Program-made: the position numbers and the translations under genes
Part shown: piece by piece, positions 22,657 through 34,510 of the stretch
Position numbering within the stretch: the stretch's first letter is position 1
Layout of the letters: each line of letters starts with the position of its first letter
Source: Morinoia aosen
Taxonomy: Eukaryota; Arthropoda; Malacostraca; Amphipoda; Talitridae
Reading direction: 5' to 3'
DNA: 64,000 nucleotides
NCBI GenBank assembly: GCA_030386875.1
Contig: CM059563.1
Span: forward strand, 18,863,936-18,927,935
Notes under the pieces: model-generated
Seen by the model: only the letters and a program-made list of their open reading frames with translations
The model's database searches: none
Told to the model about the DNA's origin: nothing

Positions 22657-24350
22657 ATTCTTTGATTGACGATTGCTCATGTGTTTCTTGTTTTTGTTTC
22701 AGGTGCGAATAAGTTTTTTATGACATTTACTTGGTTAAAATTTAATGTTCTTTTCTTTGATTTAACTCATTCGTCTTGCATGTATGTCAATGAACATCTG
22801 CATCAAAACGAAGTAAACGAGTGTTGGGCAGTTGAAATGAGTCCTTTTTTCGGTACCCTCTTATTACTGGGTTGCAGTCACCGCTTTTCTTAGGAGCAAG
22901 TACAATGTGAAGAGTTAATTTTTCTTTCACTACTATTCCATGTTCTTGTCCCTTTGTTCTGACAAAATTTCAGACGCTAAAAGTTAGATCTTTTAAAATT
23001 TGGCGGCTCATTAGGAACACCTCTTCTATGTTCTGCAGTATTCGTTCATACTCTTATTTTTTTAATTATGAAGGTGACATCTAGTCGTCCCAAGTATGGC
23101 AGCATTCCTTGTTATCAATTTTGCTCTCTCTATCACAAGCGAGGCAGTTCGAGCAGCATTCCGCTAATAATGGCTTCGATAACAGAGTCTCCAGGTTATT
23201 ATGTTGCTAGTCCGTGGTAGCAAAACATGGCTTATTTCATGAGCAAAAACACCCTACACACAAACATACTGATTATTTTACTGAAACTAATTCGGATAAA
23301 AAAAATTTATTCATTTACCGAAACTTAGCATTTATATTTTAACATCACCTCCAAGAAAAGTGCTTGCTGATGCTAAATATCCGTTTTCAAGAGTGCGTAC
23401 TTCGTCTCCATGCTAAAACACTCATATTGACGCTAGATAACCGTATTAAAGGCACAGCTCTGGATCTGTGAGAACATGAAAACCGTTCCAAGACGTTTTT
23501 GCTATATTAACGTCCTCAGGTTTAATCGATGGTATCGTGCACAAATCTCGACCTAACGAGGTCGGTTTGGAATGCAAGACCGCAAGTCTGAGGAATACCA
23601 AGAGCAGTTCGGCCGGACACTGAACTGAGGACGTGCCTGCTACTTAGTGAACCGAGCCAGGCATTCTTGGTTGGATGCGCACTTCAAGTTTGGCTTGGGC
23701 GACCAGCTCAACTTGGTTTTATTTGACGCATACACGCAAATGATTGTTGAATTCTCGTGCAGTTGTTCGCTTGTTTAACGGATTCTTTGCTTAAAACATA
23801 ACGTAGCTTGAAGTGTCGTTTGTCCCATTAAAGGTGTACTGAGCGCGAAAATGCGTAGGCATCCGGCCGGTTCCAGCCGGATTTCTGATACTGTGAGAAA
23901 AAAACATCAATAACAGCACTGAAATATATTTGAAATTTTCATATCCATGACTTATGTTTATGCATACTTATTAATTTTTAGATGGAAGATTTGACACCAT
24001 CTATGGAGGTTAGTTGCGAGTTACGAGGCTTTTTGATGGCAAGTAGTTCAATCGTATTTTATGACTATCTTCAATTTAACTAATCAGTCACCGAATGAAA
24101 TAAAAATAACCTAGTAGAGTCTCGTAACGAAAAATTTGTAACTGGTAAGATAGGCAAATAGGAATTCAAAGTAAATTTTGCTTCCATGATATTTGCGATG
24201 AGAAATATGGTTTCGTAAATGATGCTAATTACCCTTATTTCTGTTATGTGTCCTAACAGCTTATCCTAGTTGCCTAATGATTTTAAAGAGCTATATTTCT
24301 CCCCTAAAGTGGAAGCACTGACTAACCTTTCGCTATAGTGACCGTCAAGA
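22657..24350. other. Spacer, probable old transposon debris
   Basis: Includes a GC-rich stretch at 23540-23720 and the palindrome ccggccggttccagccgg near 23871, neither assignable. Confidence 0.4.
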
Positions 24351-24354
24351 TTAA

Positions 24355-24575
24355 CACTCAAACTGCGACGTGCGCCACCGGTGGTACACAGAAATAATTT
24401 TCACAAAGCTGCTGACCGACCAGCAGTCACAAACTCAATTTTCATAAATACTTAATCAACGCAAAATGAAGGCACGATCCAGTTCATGTTTGCTATTTTC
24501 AAAATAACTTACTACAATTGACCTTAAATTTGAGTTGAATATTGAACTTCAGTTTTACCTGCCGCTGCCAAAGTG
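24355..24575 (+). mobile_element. TTAA MITE family, copy 1
   Basis: Member of a ~200-220-bp family sharing the core CACAAACTCAATTTTCATAA, GAAGGCACGATCCAGTT and GTTGAATATTGAACTTCAGT. The left end is TTAACACTCAAACTGCG and the inverted right end CTAACACTTTGGCAGCG, so termini are inverted repeats beside TTAA (24351-24354) and a mutated TTAG on the right. Confidence 0.65.
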
Positions 24576-24815
24576 TTAGGAACCGGTTGCATGATCAATT
24601 CCCACGTTATAACGCGGAGTGAAATTCTAGCTCAAGTCGTCGCCGTTGCATCATTAACTAAGTTTTAAGTCTCTTATTGAAAAACTTTTCATTTTTCAAG
24701 GTAAAGTAGAATGTAATTTCCCAATAAAAGAAAATATCAGTAAATCTGTTGAGGTTGCGACATGAAGTAATTATGACAACAGTTCATTGAGTTGAAGTCC
24801 TCTTGCTTATAAGTA

Positions 24816-26138
24816 CGAGGCCTGTCGAAAAAGTATCCGACCTTTGGCCAGAAAAAATACTTCAACAACCTGACGGGGTTGGGACCCTAATCCCCTTCAA
24901 AGTAGGCTCCTTGTGCTTCCACACACTTAGCCCACCGATCCTTCCACTGCCGGAAACACCTCTGGAAGTCTTCTTTTGGAATGGTGTTCAGCTCTGTCGT
25001 CGCGTTCCGCATTATCTCTTCTCTACTCTCAAAACGGGATCCTTTCAGTGGTGTCTTCAATTTTGGAAACAACCAGAAGTCGCAAGGAGCCAGGTCTGGA
25101 GAGTAGGGAGGTTGGCGAACGGTCGTAATTCCATGTTTGGCCAAGAAATTACGGATCAAATGGGATGAATGTGCGGGCGCGTTGTCGTGATGCAAGTGCC
25201 AGTTGTTCGCAGTCCACATGTCTGGTCTTTTGCGCCGAACTGCATCACGAAGTCGCCGGAGAACATCCTGATAGTACTCCTTTGTCACTGTTTGTCCTTC
25301 CGGTGCGTATTCGTGATGCACAATTCCACGGACATCAAAGAAAACAGTCAGCATCACCTTGATTTTGCTTCGCACCTGCCGCGCTTTCTTCGGCCTTGGA
25401 GACTCGGGATGCTTCCATTGGGATGACTGTCTTTTTGTTTCTGGGTCGTACCCGTACACCCATGACTCATCTCCAGTTATCACGGTGTTCAGAAACCCAG
25501 GATCAGTGTTGGCGGTGTCCAGAAGGTCCTGTGCAACGTCACGACGGAGGTCTTTTTGTTCCGGCGACAACAACTTGGGCACGAATTTCGCAGCCACTCG
25601 GTTCATGTTCAAATCGTCACGCAAAATGGCATGTGCAGAATCTTTACTCACTCCAACCTCTTGGGCAATCTCCCGCACGGTCAAACGACGATCTGCCATC
25701 ACCAAATTTCGCACCCTCTCAACAACAGCTGCACTCCGAGAAGTTTTGGGCCTGCCACAACGCTGCTCACTCTCCGCTGATGTGCGGCATCGGTTGAACC
25801 ACTCCTTAATTTGTGTTACACCCACAGCATCTTCCCCAAACACCTGCTGAATCTTACGAATTGTTTCAATTTGAGAATCACCAAGCTTTTGACAAAATTT
25901 GATGCAGTGTCTTTGCTCAATTCGTTCAGTCATCTTGCAAGAAAACTAAATCCGACAAACACTTAGAACAGCACCTTACTTGGCGACCACCAGCCAGTGA
26001 CTGGCCCAAGTGAATGCGGTGAAAAAAGTCAAGCATGCGCATTAAGATTCCTCCTTCCACCGTGCACAGTGGCGCCGCCTTAGAATCACTACTTTGCGCG
26101 GGAAAAATTAAGGTCGGATACTTTTTCGACAGGCCTCG
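24816..26138 (-). mobile_element. Complete mariner (Tc1/mariner, DD34D) transposon
   Basis: The element is 1,323 bp with 29-bp terminal inverted repeats (24816-24844 and 26110-26138, starting CGAGGCCTGTCGAAAA) that match perfectly. It is flanked by the TA duplication expected for the superfamily (24814-24815 and 26139-26140). The single transposase frame is unbroken. Perfect terminal repeats and an open frame suggest a recent insertion. No gene appears disrupted at the site, though it lies inside the proposed plus-strand transcription unit. Confidence 0.97.
24887..25933 (-). CDS. Mariner transposase, 348 aa, intact
   Basis: Cut-and-paste transposase acting on the element's own terminal repeats. 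The N-terminal ~110 residues carry two helix-turn-helix regions, with the linker GRPKTSRS between them. The catalytic triad is complete: D155 (ITGDESW), D250 (HHDNAPAH) and D285 (YSPDLAPCDFW), with exactly 34 residues between the last two, the DD34D signature of mariner. The usual WVPHEL motif is replaced by KFVPKLLSPEQ, as in the GVQW3/FLJ37770-like branch. The length equals the family norm of 345-350. The ATG lies about 177 bases inside the right terminal repeat. Confidence 0.97.
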   Translation of the reverse strand: MTERIEQRHCIKFCQKLGDSQIETIRKIQQVFGEDAVGVTQIKEWFNRCRTSAESEQRCGRPKTSRSAAVVERVRNLVMADRRLTVREIAQEVGVSKDSAHAILRDDLNMNRVAAKFVPKLLSPEQKDLRRDVAQDLLDTANTDPGFLNTVITGDESWVYGYDPETKRQSSQWKHPESPRPKKARQVRSKIKVMLTVFFDVRGIVHHEYAPEGQTVTKEYYQDVLRRLRDAVRRKRPDMWTANNWHLHHDNAPAHSSHLIRNFLAKHGITTVRQPPYSPDLAPCDFWLFPKLKTPLKGSRFESREEIMRNATTELNTIPKEDFQRCFRQWKDRWAKCVEAQGAYFEGD

Positions 26139-26140
26139 TA

Positions 26141-26777
26141 TTTGTAGAGCAGTATTATTTTCTACCGACGATCATGAATGCTATAGGTACGTAGAAACTG
26201 GAACTATTTTTGGATGATTGGGTTACGTTTTCTGAATCGGATTATTGTTAGTTAAGTGCCAAGTTGCTAGATTTCTTCTACCCTGCGCTGCTGAAGTTAC
26301 GAAAGAATTTTCGGAATAAATACCTGGGGCTTTTTTTATCGATATGGATTAATGTTTCGCACGACGTTAGAGGTTATTCGCCAAATCTTGAAACTAGAAG
26401 CGTAATTCTAGTCCATGCAAGCAAGTTGACCGAATAATAAATCGCTTTCAGTGTCAACTCGTCGAGGTGACTGCTGACTTGATGATTCAGAAGAGCTACC
26501 TGTTCTATAGACTGTATTAGGTAAGATACACCATCGTTTAGTATCGAGTGATGCCTGCAGCAAAGCATGGTCTTCTCTCTCATTCATTGGTCGGCAAAAC
26601 AGTAATTATCCGTGCAAGACCGTTTAAACTTGAAAGTTAAGTATGTTCGTAAATGAATTTTTTTAACATGAATCGAAAAATGTTTTTTATGCGTTATGAG
26701 TCACAACGAATACTAGAAAGTATCGCATAATTTATCACTAGTGTAAACTTCTTTGATGATAAAGCTCCATTTTTTAG
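26141..26777. other. Spacer or intron, nothing supported
   Basis: Unique AT-rich DNA right of the mariner. Confidence 0.5.
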
Positions 26778-26891
26778 GAAAAGTTTCGATGGAACACACT
26801 TATTTCACCTTATTCCTCGAGTTCCTCATGCCTATACTTAAGCTGAACGTGATCGAGTTTTCAGTGTTTCAAAAGAAGTGGCCGTTAATAG
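26778..26891 (+). CDS. Candidate 114-nt coding exon
   Basis: Acceptor ccattttttag and donor gtaagc. The open frame reads KVSMEHTYFTLFLEFLMPIL, then KLNVIEFSVFQKKWPLI and one base of a Gly codon completed by the exon at 27241. It is hydrophobic, so a chance frame is possible. Not recognised. Confidence 0.28.
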
Positions 26892-27240
26892 GTAAGCTAG
26901 TTGTGTTGGAATTATCATGTTAACTAAGTTTTACTTTTTCATTGTTGACTCTTGAGGTGCGCGTCTCTACTCTAGTACCATGATAAAAACATAAGACGGC
27001 TTTTAGAAATGACTTGCGTTGGATCTATTCATGGGGAGTATGGAAATGTAGTCATCTGTGTCCTCTCAGTCCAACTGTTGACTAGGAAGTAGCATCAATT
27101 GTCTTCGTTTATGAATGCTATTTTTCTTGTGTTGAAGCCTATCTTTTTCTCTGTTTTCATACTCAGCACTTCGTAGTTATTATATGTAATTTAAATTATT
27201 TTTATACATCCCGATAAAAATATTCATGATTATGCTTCAG

Positions 27241-27309
27241 GAGACATTATAGTTGGTTTAGTCGTTCAGGATGCCGAGAATAAGTTGCAAATTTTGCAGT
27301 TTAATGATG
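27241..27309 (+). CDS. Candidate 69-nt coding exon
   Basis: Acceptor tatgcttcag, donor gtgagt. Only one frame is open: DIIVGLVVQDAENKLQILQF then ND, entered in phase 1 and left in phase 1, which fits exons on both sides. The peptide alternates hydrophobic and polar residues like a beta hairpin. Family unknown. Confidence 0.38.
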
Positions 27310-27699
27310 GTGAGTTTCTAACACGATATTCGGCGAAGTATTATAAGTTAGTGTAGGCAAAAATTAAGGCATAAATCAGTTAGATATAGAAATTTGTAGT
27401 AAATGAATCATTCAGTAATTTCCAAAGACCAATTTAAGAATGTTCAACCAGTCACTGCTGTGGTACGTTAATAATTTAGTTTCTAACTTTCAATATCTGT
27501 ATTGAGCAATTATGTATTTGTCTTGGAAAATAAAGTAAGGAGGGAGCATTGGGCCATGCCCCCTTAATTATAGGTTGTTCGCCACTCCTTGCCTAACAAG
27601 CCTTTTGTGCTGCGCTCTCCAAGGCCTTCATCGTATTGAAATTTCTGCACTGCTCACCGCGCCTCAGCCAACCAGGCGCGTCCTGCCCACGCGGTTGAG

Positions 27700-27795
27700 G
27701 ACTTTCGATGATGACGTAACCGTCTAAAGCAGCCAATGACGTCATGTCTGCCCGCGTGACCAATCACGTCGGTGCGCGTATGATGTCATCGTCAT
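27700..27795. promoter_or_regulatory. CRE / CCAAT cluster
   Basis: Within ~80 bases: TGACGTAA (27712), CCAAT overlapping TGACGTCA (27733-27744), CCAATCACGTC (27760), and TGATGTCATC (27781). The block is GC-rich (27595-27800) against an AT-rich background. A CCAAT box fused to a full palindromic CRE is a classic CREB/ATF plus NF-Y arrangement. It may be an internal promoter or enhancer of the plus-strand unit. Confidence 0.4.
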
Positions 27796-27809
27796 CAATT
27801 GTCTCAACT

Positions 27810-29091
27810 GCTGGGACATCTTGCATGAAATTCATTATGATGTTACTAATTGTGACCATTAACTTCTTGTGCTTAAAAATTTTCATAACTTTATATTGCA
27901 TAATTGGCTTCCATCTATTCGCATTTTACCAGTACGAATTCAGTTATTTTAATGTCTCAGCAATAAGTTTTGTTCGCTTCTTATTCTCAAGAATAAGTAA
28001 AATTAAGCAACCTTCGCTTCAGATTCACTCCTCTTATTAATTAAACTGGTCGAGATTCACTCGATCATGAAATCCAGAATGCGGGTCGGATTCCTGAGGC
28101 TAAATAAGTAAATTTATATCTGCCCATTACTGATAAGGAGCTGAAATTTGAGGCTGTATTCTGTAAGAATCCTGATCGTAAAACATCGGCAAGACTCAAT
28201 TAATGACATACCTTACGATGTCCGTCGAACAGCGTAATAAATTTTCAGTGGTCAACGGAGAAAATTAAATAAAAGTTCACTTTCCCAAATTTTGAAAAAG
28301 CTCTGAATTCAAGCCAGAGAAAATAGATTTTTCAGTGACGATTGAGAAATTGAACAACATACATATATTATTCTTATAGTTTAAAATATTTTATATTATG
28401 TGCATGGAAATCGTGGGCCTAGCATGAAACAGGTCCTTTCTGAATAAATGGCCCTTTTAAAAATGGCTATTACTCTAATCGTTATGTGAAAACCTGCAAT
28501 GAAAGAAGACAGAAAAATAGTTTTAATTCCATTGAAACTGGTACATGCATCTTATTTCCAATCCATGCCTGTTAATGCGTTTTAATTTTGAATCATAATT
28601 TTTAAGTCACAGGACGAAAAGGTGAAATATTACATTAATTATTTGAATCGTTTTTAAAATTCTATAAAATAGCGAATGTTTATAACATAGTATGATTTCA
28701 GGAAAAATAAGATAGCAATTGGGGGAGCATCTAGGAGTGGCAGTTACTTTCATGTCATTAAATATAACTGAAAGTGTAGTTAAAATCTGTCGCGTTTTGT
28801 ATACAAATTTTAATACTTTTGTTGTTCTTTGACACTCCTGCAGGACTTGTCTGTGAAGAGACGGAATCCGGTAAACTTTATTTTTCCAGGTATTAGGAAC
28901 AGGAACTCCGTTTGTCGACTGCCAAGTTGTACCGTTTTCTCATGTGAGATTAAACGATAATAAATACAGCAAATAAATATTGTGATTCTTGTCACGAGCC
29001 TTTCTAATTGGCTGTTATGATGCGTTGCCATGAACCCTCTGGCTTCTACGTGAGGTGAGGATATCTTTAATTTCTTTTACTTCTACGATTT
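27810..29091. other. Intron or spacer, nothing supported
   Basis: AT-rich; frames are Phe/Ile/Lys-rich and short. Confidence 0.5.
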
Positions 29092-29295
29092 CCTAAACCT
29101 ATTTTCCTTGGAAGTGTGTTATTGAGAAAAGATATCGAATTCTGGAACTTTATGACCCTTCGAGGTTTGTGCTAAGTCTTGTCCAAGCTTTACTACTATT
29201 CCGTAAACCTCTTTTGGTTGAAAGTGTGTTATTGAGAAAACACAGAATTCTAGAACTACATGGTTCTTCGAGGTTTGTGCTAAGTCTTGTCCAAG
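29092..29295. repeat. Direct duplication, ~96-bp unit
   Basis: Copies at 29092-29187 and 29201-29295 share gtgtgttattgagaaaa and cttcgaggtttgtgctaagt, offset 109 bases. Confidence 0.8.
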
Positions 29296-29797
29296 TGTAG
29301 GCTTATCTAAGTAAACTCCTGTGATTCTCATTCAGACAATACTATAATGTATACTGTACTATAATGTTCATTGAGATGGACTGTGGGACAATATTGCATA
29401 AGAGATCATATTTCTTTGGGTTAGCAAATAGCTAGAAGTCAGTTGCTCTTACAAAATAATGACCAAGGTGACGTAAAGTTGACCTATTCTTAGTTCTTGA
29501 AATTTTTGGTTTAGAGCTGAAATCTTCCTCATGGCGACAGGGAAGGTTTAGTTTAACGCTCAATATTGAATTCAATCTAAAATCTTTCTAGAAATTTAGT
29601 TTTAAGGTAACACTTGAAGATAGCAAGTTAACTTTTTAGTGAAAGTGATTGAAGAGTTGAGCAAAATCTTTCTGAACTGTTAAGGAATATTTTTTATCAT
29701 ATGAATAAAATGATCCTAAAAGTTACAGAAAAGTCTTTGCTTCCAATCGTTGTTTCGTCAATTTAAGTGCGTTAATTGGTCTCTGAACAGTCATTTT

Positions 29798-30340
29798 GGT
29801 AAATTTTGAGGATTAACCGGGAATCGATTCGCCACTTTTCGAATCGTAAACATAGTGAATTAGATCGAAATAAACAAGTTTTCTTCTATGCACTTTCCGT
29901 GGTAAATGCGTATTTTACGAATAATGGCGGTAGGTTTAGTTTCGTCTTTGATGACGAATGCGCTCGGATAAACAGCTACTCATTGATTTTCGAATTTCTG
30001 TTGCTTGAGTTATGGTAATAACATCGAAATGAACTACTTTTCTTCCATACACTTTTTTCGTCAAATGAATATTTTGCGAGTTAGCGCGTTAGGTTTAGTT
30101 TCGTCTTTGATAACTACCATGGCCGGAAGCGAGACTCCATGGCAGTGTTCGCCGGTCTCGATGAATTACTTCCCGCTTCAAACACTTGAGTTGCTGTAAC
30201 TAATTCACCACTGTAACTCGTAAAATACTTATTTACGACGAAAAGTTCATAGGAGAAAACTTGTTTATTTCGATCTAATTAACTAAGTTTGGGCACCGAA
30301 AAATCAAATGTCGTTTCCCGGTTAATCCTCAACATTTACC
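29798..30340. mobile_element. Foldback DNA element, ~120-bp inverted ends, 8-bp duplication
   Basis: The left arm (ggtaaattttgaggattaac, gaattagatcgaaataaaca, agttttcttctatg) returns inverted at the right end, ending at 30340. The flanks share gtcatttt (29790-29797 and 30341-30348). Between the arms, a ~25-bp piece (ggtttagtttcgtctttgat) occurs twice in direct orientation. No coding frame is convincing. The superfamily is uncertain: 8-bp duplications fit hAT, P or Merlin, but the GGTAAA terminus is not diagnostic. Confidence 0.75.
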
Positions 30341-30608
30341 GTCATTTTTTTGTGGGAGAATTATGATATGCAAATCTTGTGATTTGCCCGGTAAAGCATT
30401 GCTTTTTAGTTATTTAAATTAGAGTTTTGGTTAGTTATTATCGCACGTGGTCTTCCTCCTACTGCAAATTATTATGGTGATACCAGTTTCAAGAATTTTT
30501 TTCATGGAAATGATATTTAAAGAATAAATCTACTGTGTGAGCTTTTGTTTCAAATTTGTCGGGGCCTATTATTAATATTATTATTATTTTTTTTTATGCC
30601 TGCATTTT

Positions 30609-30808
30609 CACGTTGGTCGCGATGGGATGTCGCTTTCATAATGCCACTGACCGCCTAGAAGTCACAAACTCAATTTTTATATTCACCTAATCAGCTAAAT
30701 GAAGGCACGATCCAGTTAATGTTTTTCGTTTTGAAAATTGGTTATCACAATTGATTTTACATTTTATTTAAATTTTGAACTTCAGTTTAACCTACCGCGT
30801 TCAACGTG
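30609..30808 (+). mobile_element. TTAA MITE family, copy 2
   Basis: About 200 bp with ends CACGTTGGTCGCGATGGG and, inverted, CACGTTGAACGCGGTAGG. TTAA follows on the right (30809-30812), while the left flank is TTTT, probably a mutated TTAA. The internal text matches the other copies (gaaggcacgatccagttaat). Confidence 0.65.
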
Positions 30809-30812
30809 TTAA

Positions 30813-32087
30813 TATAGTTTAATATTTACTGTCAGTTCATGAAGCTTTTTTTACATACCGCTCCCCCGCGTCTATTGGTTCCAACGTTGAGTATTGGGTC
30901 AATATTGAATTTAACGCGCAAACGGTTTTGAAAATTTTGTTTCCAGATTTATTTAACTGGAGACATTTCAAGAGGTTATACACGAATAACATTTTGCTCG
31001 TAAATGCTTACTTTTCAAGATATTTAAATTTGAAGTTAGAGGAATGTCTTGCATAAGATTGAACAAACGGACACGCAAATTAGCTGAAATATGGAAATGA
31101 CGTAACAATACGTGAGGTTAGGTTAGGCAAAGTTAGGTTGGGCAAAGTTAGGTTAGTTAAATAAACTAACCAAAACTAACCTAAGAAAACCTAAAATAAC
31201 TTTAACTTAGCCATATCAATGTTTACCGCCAAGAAACTTCGCGTGTTCCGCATCCACCATCCACCGGAAGCGACAGCGAAACAGCCGTTAATGCTATTCT
31301 TACATGAACGTAATTTATGCTATATTTCGAACCCTAAGCATTTACGAGCTCAATATCATTGATGTAAATCGTTTAAAAATGTCTCCAATTAACCAAATAC
31401 ATTAAAAAAATCAAAATCATTGACGTGCTGAATTCAATATTGATCAGGTATTGCTAGTATTGGCTATAACCTGCTGTACTAGACCAACCCTCTGAGATTT
31501 TCATACTTCGACGTTTTGAGAATCAATTTTGTATTTCATTCTAACATTTAAAGACGTAGCTTATTATTTTTTTCGACGTGAATTGAAATCACTTAATTTT
31601 AAAATATAACCTTATCATAAATTTCAGAATAATTTTTTTAGACGTAGGTATTTATGTTTAAAGTTCAGCTCTTACGTTGTCAAGAAAGCAAATCTCAGAG
31701 GTATTTATTGCAAACCTTTTAAAGTTTACTATGTGAAATTTTTGAGGGTTTAAACCTTATTTTTTGGCTCCAAGTGTTAAAAGGAGACTGCGCTGTTCTT
31801 TCAACCAACAACAGTTGGCGATGGCCATTCTGATTTGAAAGGTCGCTTTCCTTGAGGGCACTAAGTAAAACCCAAATGTTTCACTTGCGCTAGCGAAAAA
31901 AGTATCTGTGAAGCCTTTATTCGTTTGTCCGAAGATAATTATTTAGCAACTTTTTAAGCTAATTGAAGTAAATTACAATTTTATTGATAGTTTATCTTCT
32001 GGAAAAATAGTTTACTTTCTCAGCGTATCTCTGTCCTATTAGTTGTGTATAAAACTTGTACGAGAATCATCGGTGATAAGAACCAAC
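30813..32087. other. Intron or spacer
   Basis: Apart from the TTAGG-like patch nothing is recognised; a few (A)n and AT runs. Confidence 0.45.
31114..31196. repeat. Interstitial TTAGG-like repeats with inverted arm
   Basis: gaggttaggttaggcaaag and two further gttagg units are followed by aactaaccaaaactaaccta, the same motif inverted. TTAGG is the usual arthropod telomere unit, but GGTTAGG-rich spacers are also common in insect genomes, so a telomeric origin is not shown. Confidence 0.5.
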
Positions 32088-32091
32088 TTAA

Positions 32092-32319
32092 AACAGGTCT
32101 TGACACCTCGAACTCAATGAGAGCCGCTGGTGGTCACGGAGGGGAGTTTCCTAATGCTGCTGACCGACCAGTAGTCACAAACTCAATGTTCATAAATAAC
32201 TAAAACTAAACGAAGGCACGATTCCTTTAATATTTGATATTTTCATAATTTCTTACTGCAGTTAACTCTAAATTTGGGTTGAATATTGAACTTGACTTTA
32301 ACCCATTGTGGTCAACGTG
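32092..32319 (+). mobile_element. TTAA MITE family, copy 3
   Basis: It carries the family core (gctgctgaccgaccagtagt, gaaggcacgattcc, gaatattgaacttgac) and ends at ...ccattgtggtcaacgtg before TTAA (32320-32323). The left boundary is placed after TTAA at 32088-32091, but the first ~25 bases match the family poorly. Confidence 0.55.
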
Positions 32320-32323
32320 TTAA

Positions 32324-34510
32324 CTATCTAGGTAAATCGTGGTGAAAAATTCGCATAACACGAACTATAGATTAAATTCGTATAACGTGACTTTTTAGCT
32401 AAGTTTTCAACCGAAAATGATTTCATACGTTAGGGTTTTAAGTCAGTTGTTAACATTATAAAACATTCAAAAAATTTTAAAATTTTATCGAACGACATTG
32501 CCACGATGGAGCTCATGACTAGTTCATATCAACTCTAATAATCAGGAGACCTTACTGTTTTAACGTTGGTGACTCTTATGGTTTTAATTAAGATATAGCT
32601 CCGGTAATGCTGGTCTGAGTCACACATGGTTTTGACTGGTGTCACTCGCTGTTAATGCTTCACCCGCTGTTAATGCTATATTCCATCATGTCAAGTCGTA
32701 GGATTCAGGTAAAGGGTCCTCCACGCATCTAAAATCATAAGCAGATGCCACGTCATAGTAACCAATGGCGAGTCTGCACATTAATTTCATGACAATAGTG
32801 CATCATCTCAACTCTCCGGCCATGGTTGTGAGTAGAGATTGGCGTGCTGACTCGCGGCAGAGCATGTGTTATTAACAGGGAAGGGACGCGCAACGGTTGG
32901 AAATTACAAGACTTTTATAGCAAGATTATGGATTTTAATACTCACTCCATTATATTGGATTGAATTAATGAGAGTTAAGAACTCTGAAAAAATGAAGTGA
33001 GGAAACATGGTATGCCGCATATTTTCTATATCTCAATAGGACATATTTGTCAAATATATACGCTGAGTATCGAAACATTGTTGAACAGTGTATTATTCTA
33101 CTCTATTCAGATCTGTTTTGCATAGATGGTACACAGATGTTGCCTTTGTTATTTTTATGTACATTCTTCCTTACATTACTTGAACAACCAACATCGTGAT
33201 GGTAAGTTCTTTTTGGTATTGGGGAGAGGCTACGGCTTAATTTTTTTGGATATGAATGTTCATTAGACTGATAAACAAATTTTACGTATCGGTCTATGAG
33301 TAAAAGAAACTATCGGTTTGGGGCTTTGGCACGAGATATTTCTTTCTGATGTAAAATATTGGTTACTGAATACAATGCATACTCAAACGCTCCTCTGAAA
33401 AAAAGACTAACCTATTGATAGTTCAAGAAAATGCGTGAGCACATTTCCTCAGTTTAAACGGTGCTGGCGGTACGACCCATCGATGTGTCGTTTGAAACCT
33501 TTTAACAATTTTTAAAATTAGTGATATTTAATAGACTCTTAATTTTCGGTGATTAGAAAATTGCTAACAACTTTTATTTTAAATTTGAGTTGGATATTGA
33601 ACTTCAGTTCAACCCATCCCGATCAACGTGTTAAATTCTCTAGCTATACAAAATCGATTAGTGCGAGTTAATGACCACCCGAAACGATTTCGAATTTGCT
33701 TCTATTTTCTGTCATATCAGGAATAATTATGGAAAAATGGATTTTTTATACACTTGTAAGGCGGGAAACGTTTTACAGAACATCTCCTAGGATTTTTTTA
33801 AAGTCTCTTCTGCCCCGTTCCGGTAGATGGAGGTAGATAAATAGGAGCTAACTTGAATTGGAGCAATTGAACTCGCCCATCCTTAATAGTTTCAATTTAT
33901 CATCCTTTTAAAATTCATACACTTATTAAAATTCATACACGTATAACTTCACACTAAAACTGTAAAGTTATAAACGCTTTATCATTTTCAAATGCGTACT
34001 TAGAACTTTCAAATACACATCGGTTATCATTATTATAATTAGTTTTTCGTGATGTACAACCGAGTGTTGAAGTTGTCAAAAATGTTTCAGCGCTTTTGGA
34101 AACGTTGAGTGAAAAAATGAAAAATATCGGATGGCTATCCTTACGTTTTCTACAGAAGTATCTTGCAATAAAAACGTTACAAAATTCTCTCATTTTTCAC
34201 TAGAAATGACTTGATAATGGGAAAACGCGTTTTTTAAAGTTAATCTCAGACTGATTCGCCCTTGCAAAAACTCGAAATTCAACGTACGGATTTAGACCGT
34301 TCTCTAAGAAAATTTATTTCAATTCTATGGGAGATTTATAAGAATTTATAATGAAATAAATAATCTATTTTGTAAAGATAACTAATGTTGAGCACAATGA
34401 TGTGCAAAGTGTATTACTATGGTGCAATTGATTTTTTTTGTAATAGCTCAAATACACGTTTTGGTAATCTCACTAGTGATAAAATTACCGCTGTTAAGTA
34501 ATTCTTACAG
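32324..34510. other. Intron or spacer
   Basis: A possible exon at ~33131-33206 (ttgcatag / MVHRCCLCYFYVHSS / gtaagt) does not fit the phase of its neighbours. cgctgttaatgct is doubled near 32650. Otherwise nothing. Confidence 0.4.
33565..33630 (+). mobile_element. TTAA MITE family, right-end fragment
   Basis: Only the last ~65 bases of the family are present (tttaaatttgagttggat, attgaacttcagttcaaccc, gatcaacgtg) before TTAA at 33631-33634. The left part is missing, so this is a truncated relic. Confidence 0.55.

Noticed and set aside
24803-25850. Plus-strand frames up to 163 codons over the mariner
   Set aside because: Antisense to an intact, recognisable transposase.
33131-33206. Exon-like segment between ttgcatag and gtaagt
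   Set aside because: Its phases do not fit the neighbouring candidates; in the phase required it hits a stop.
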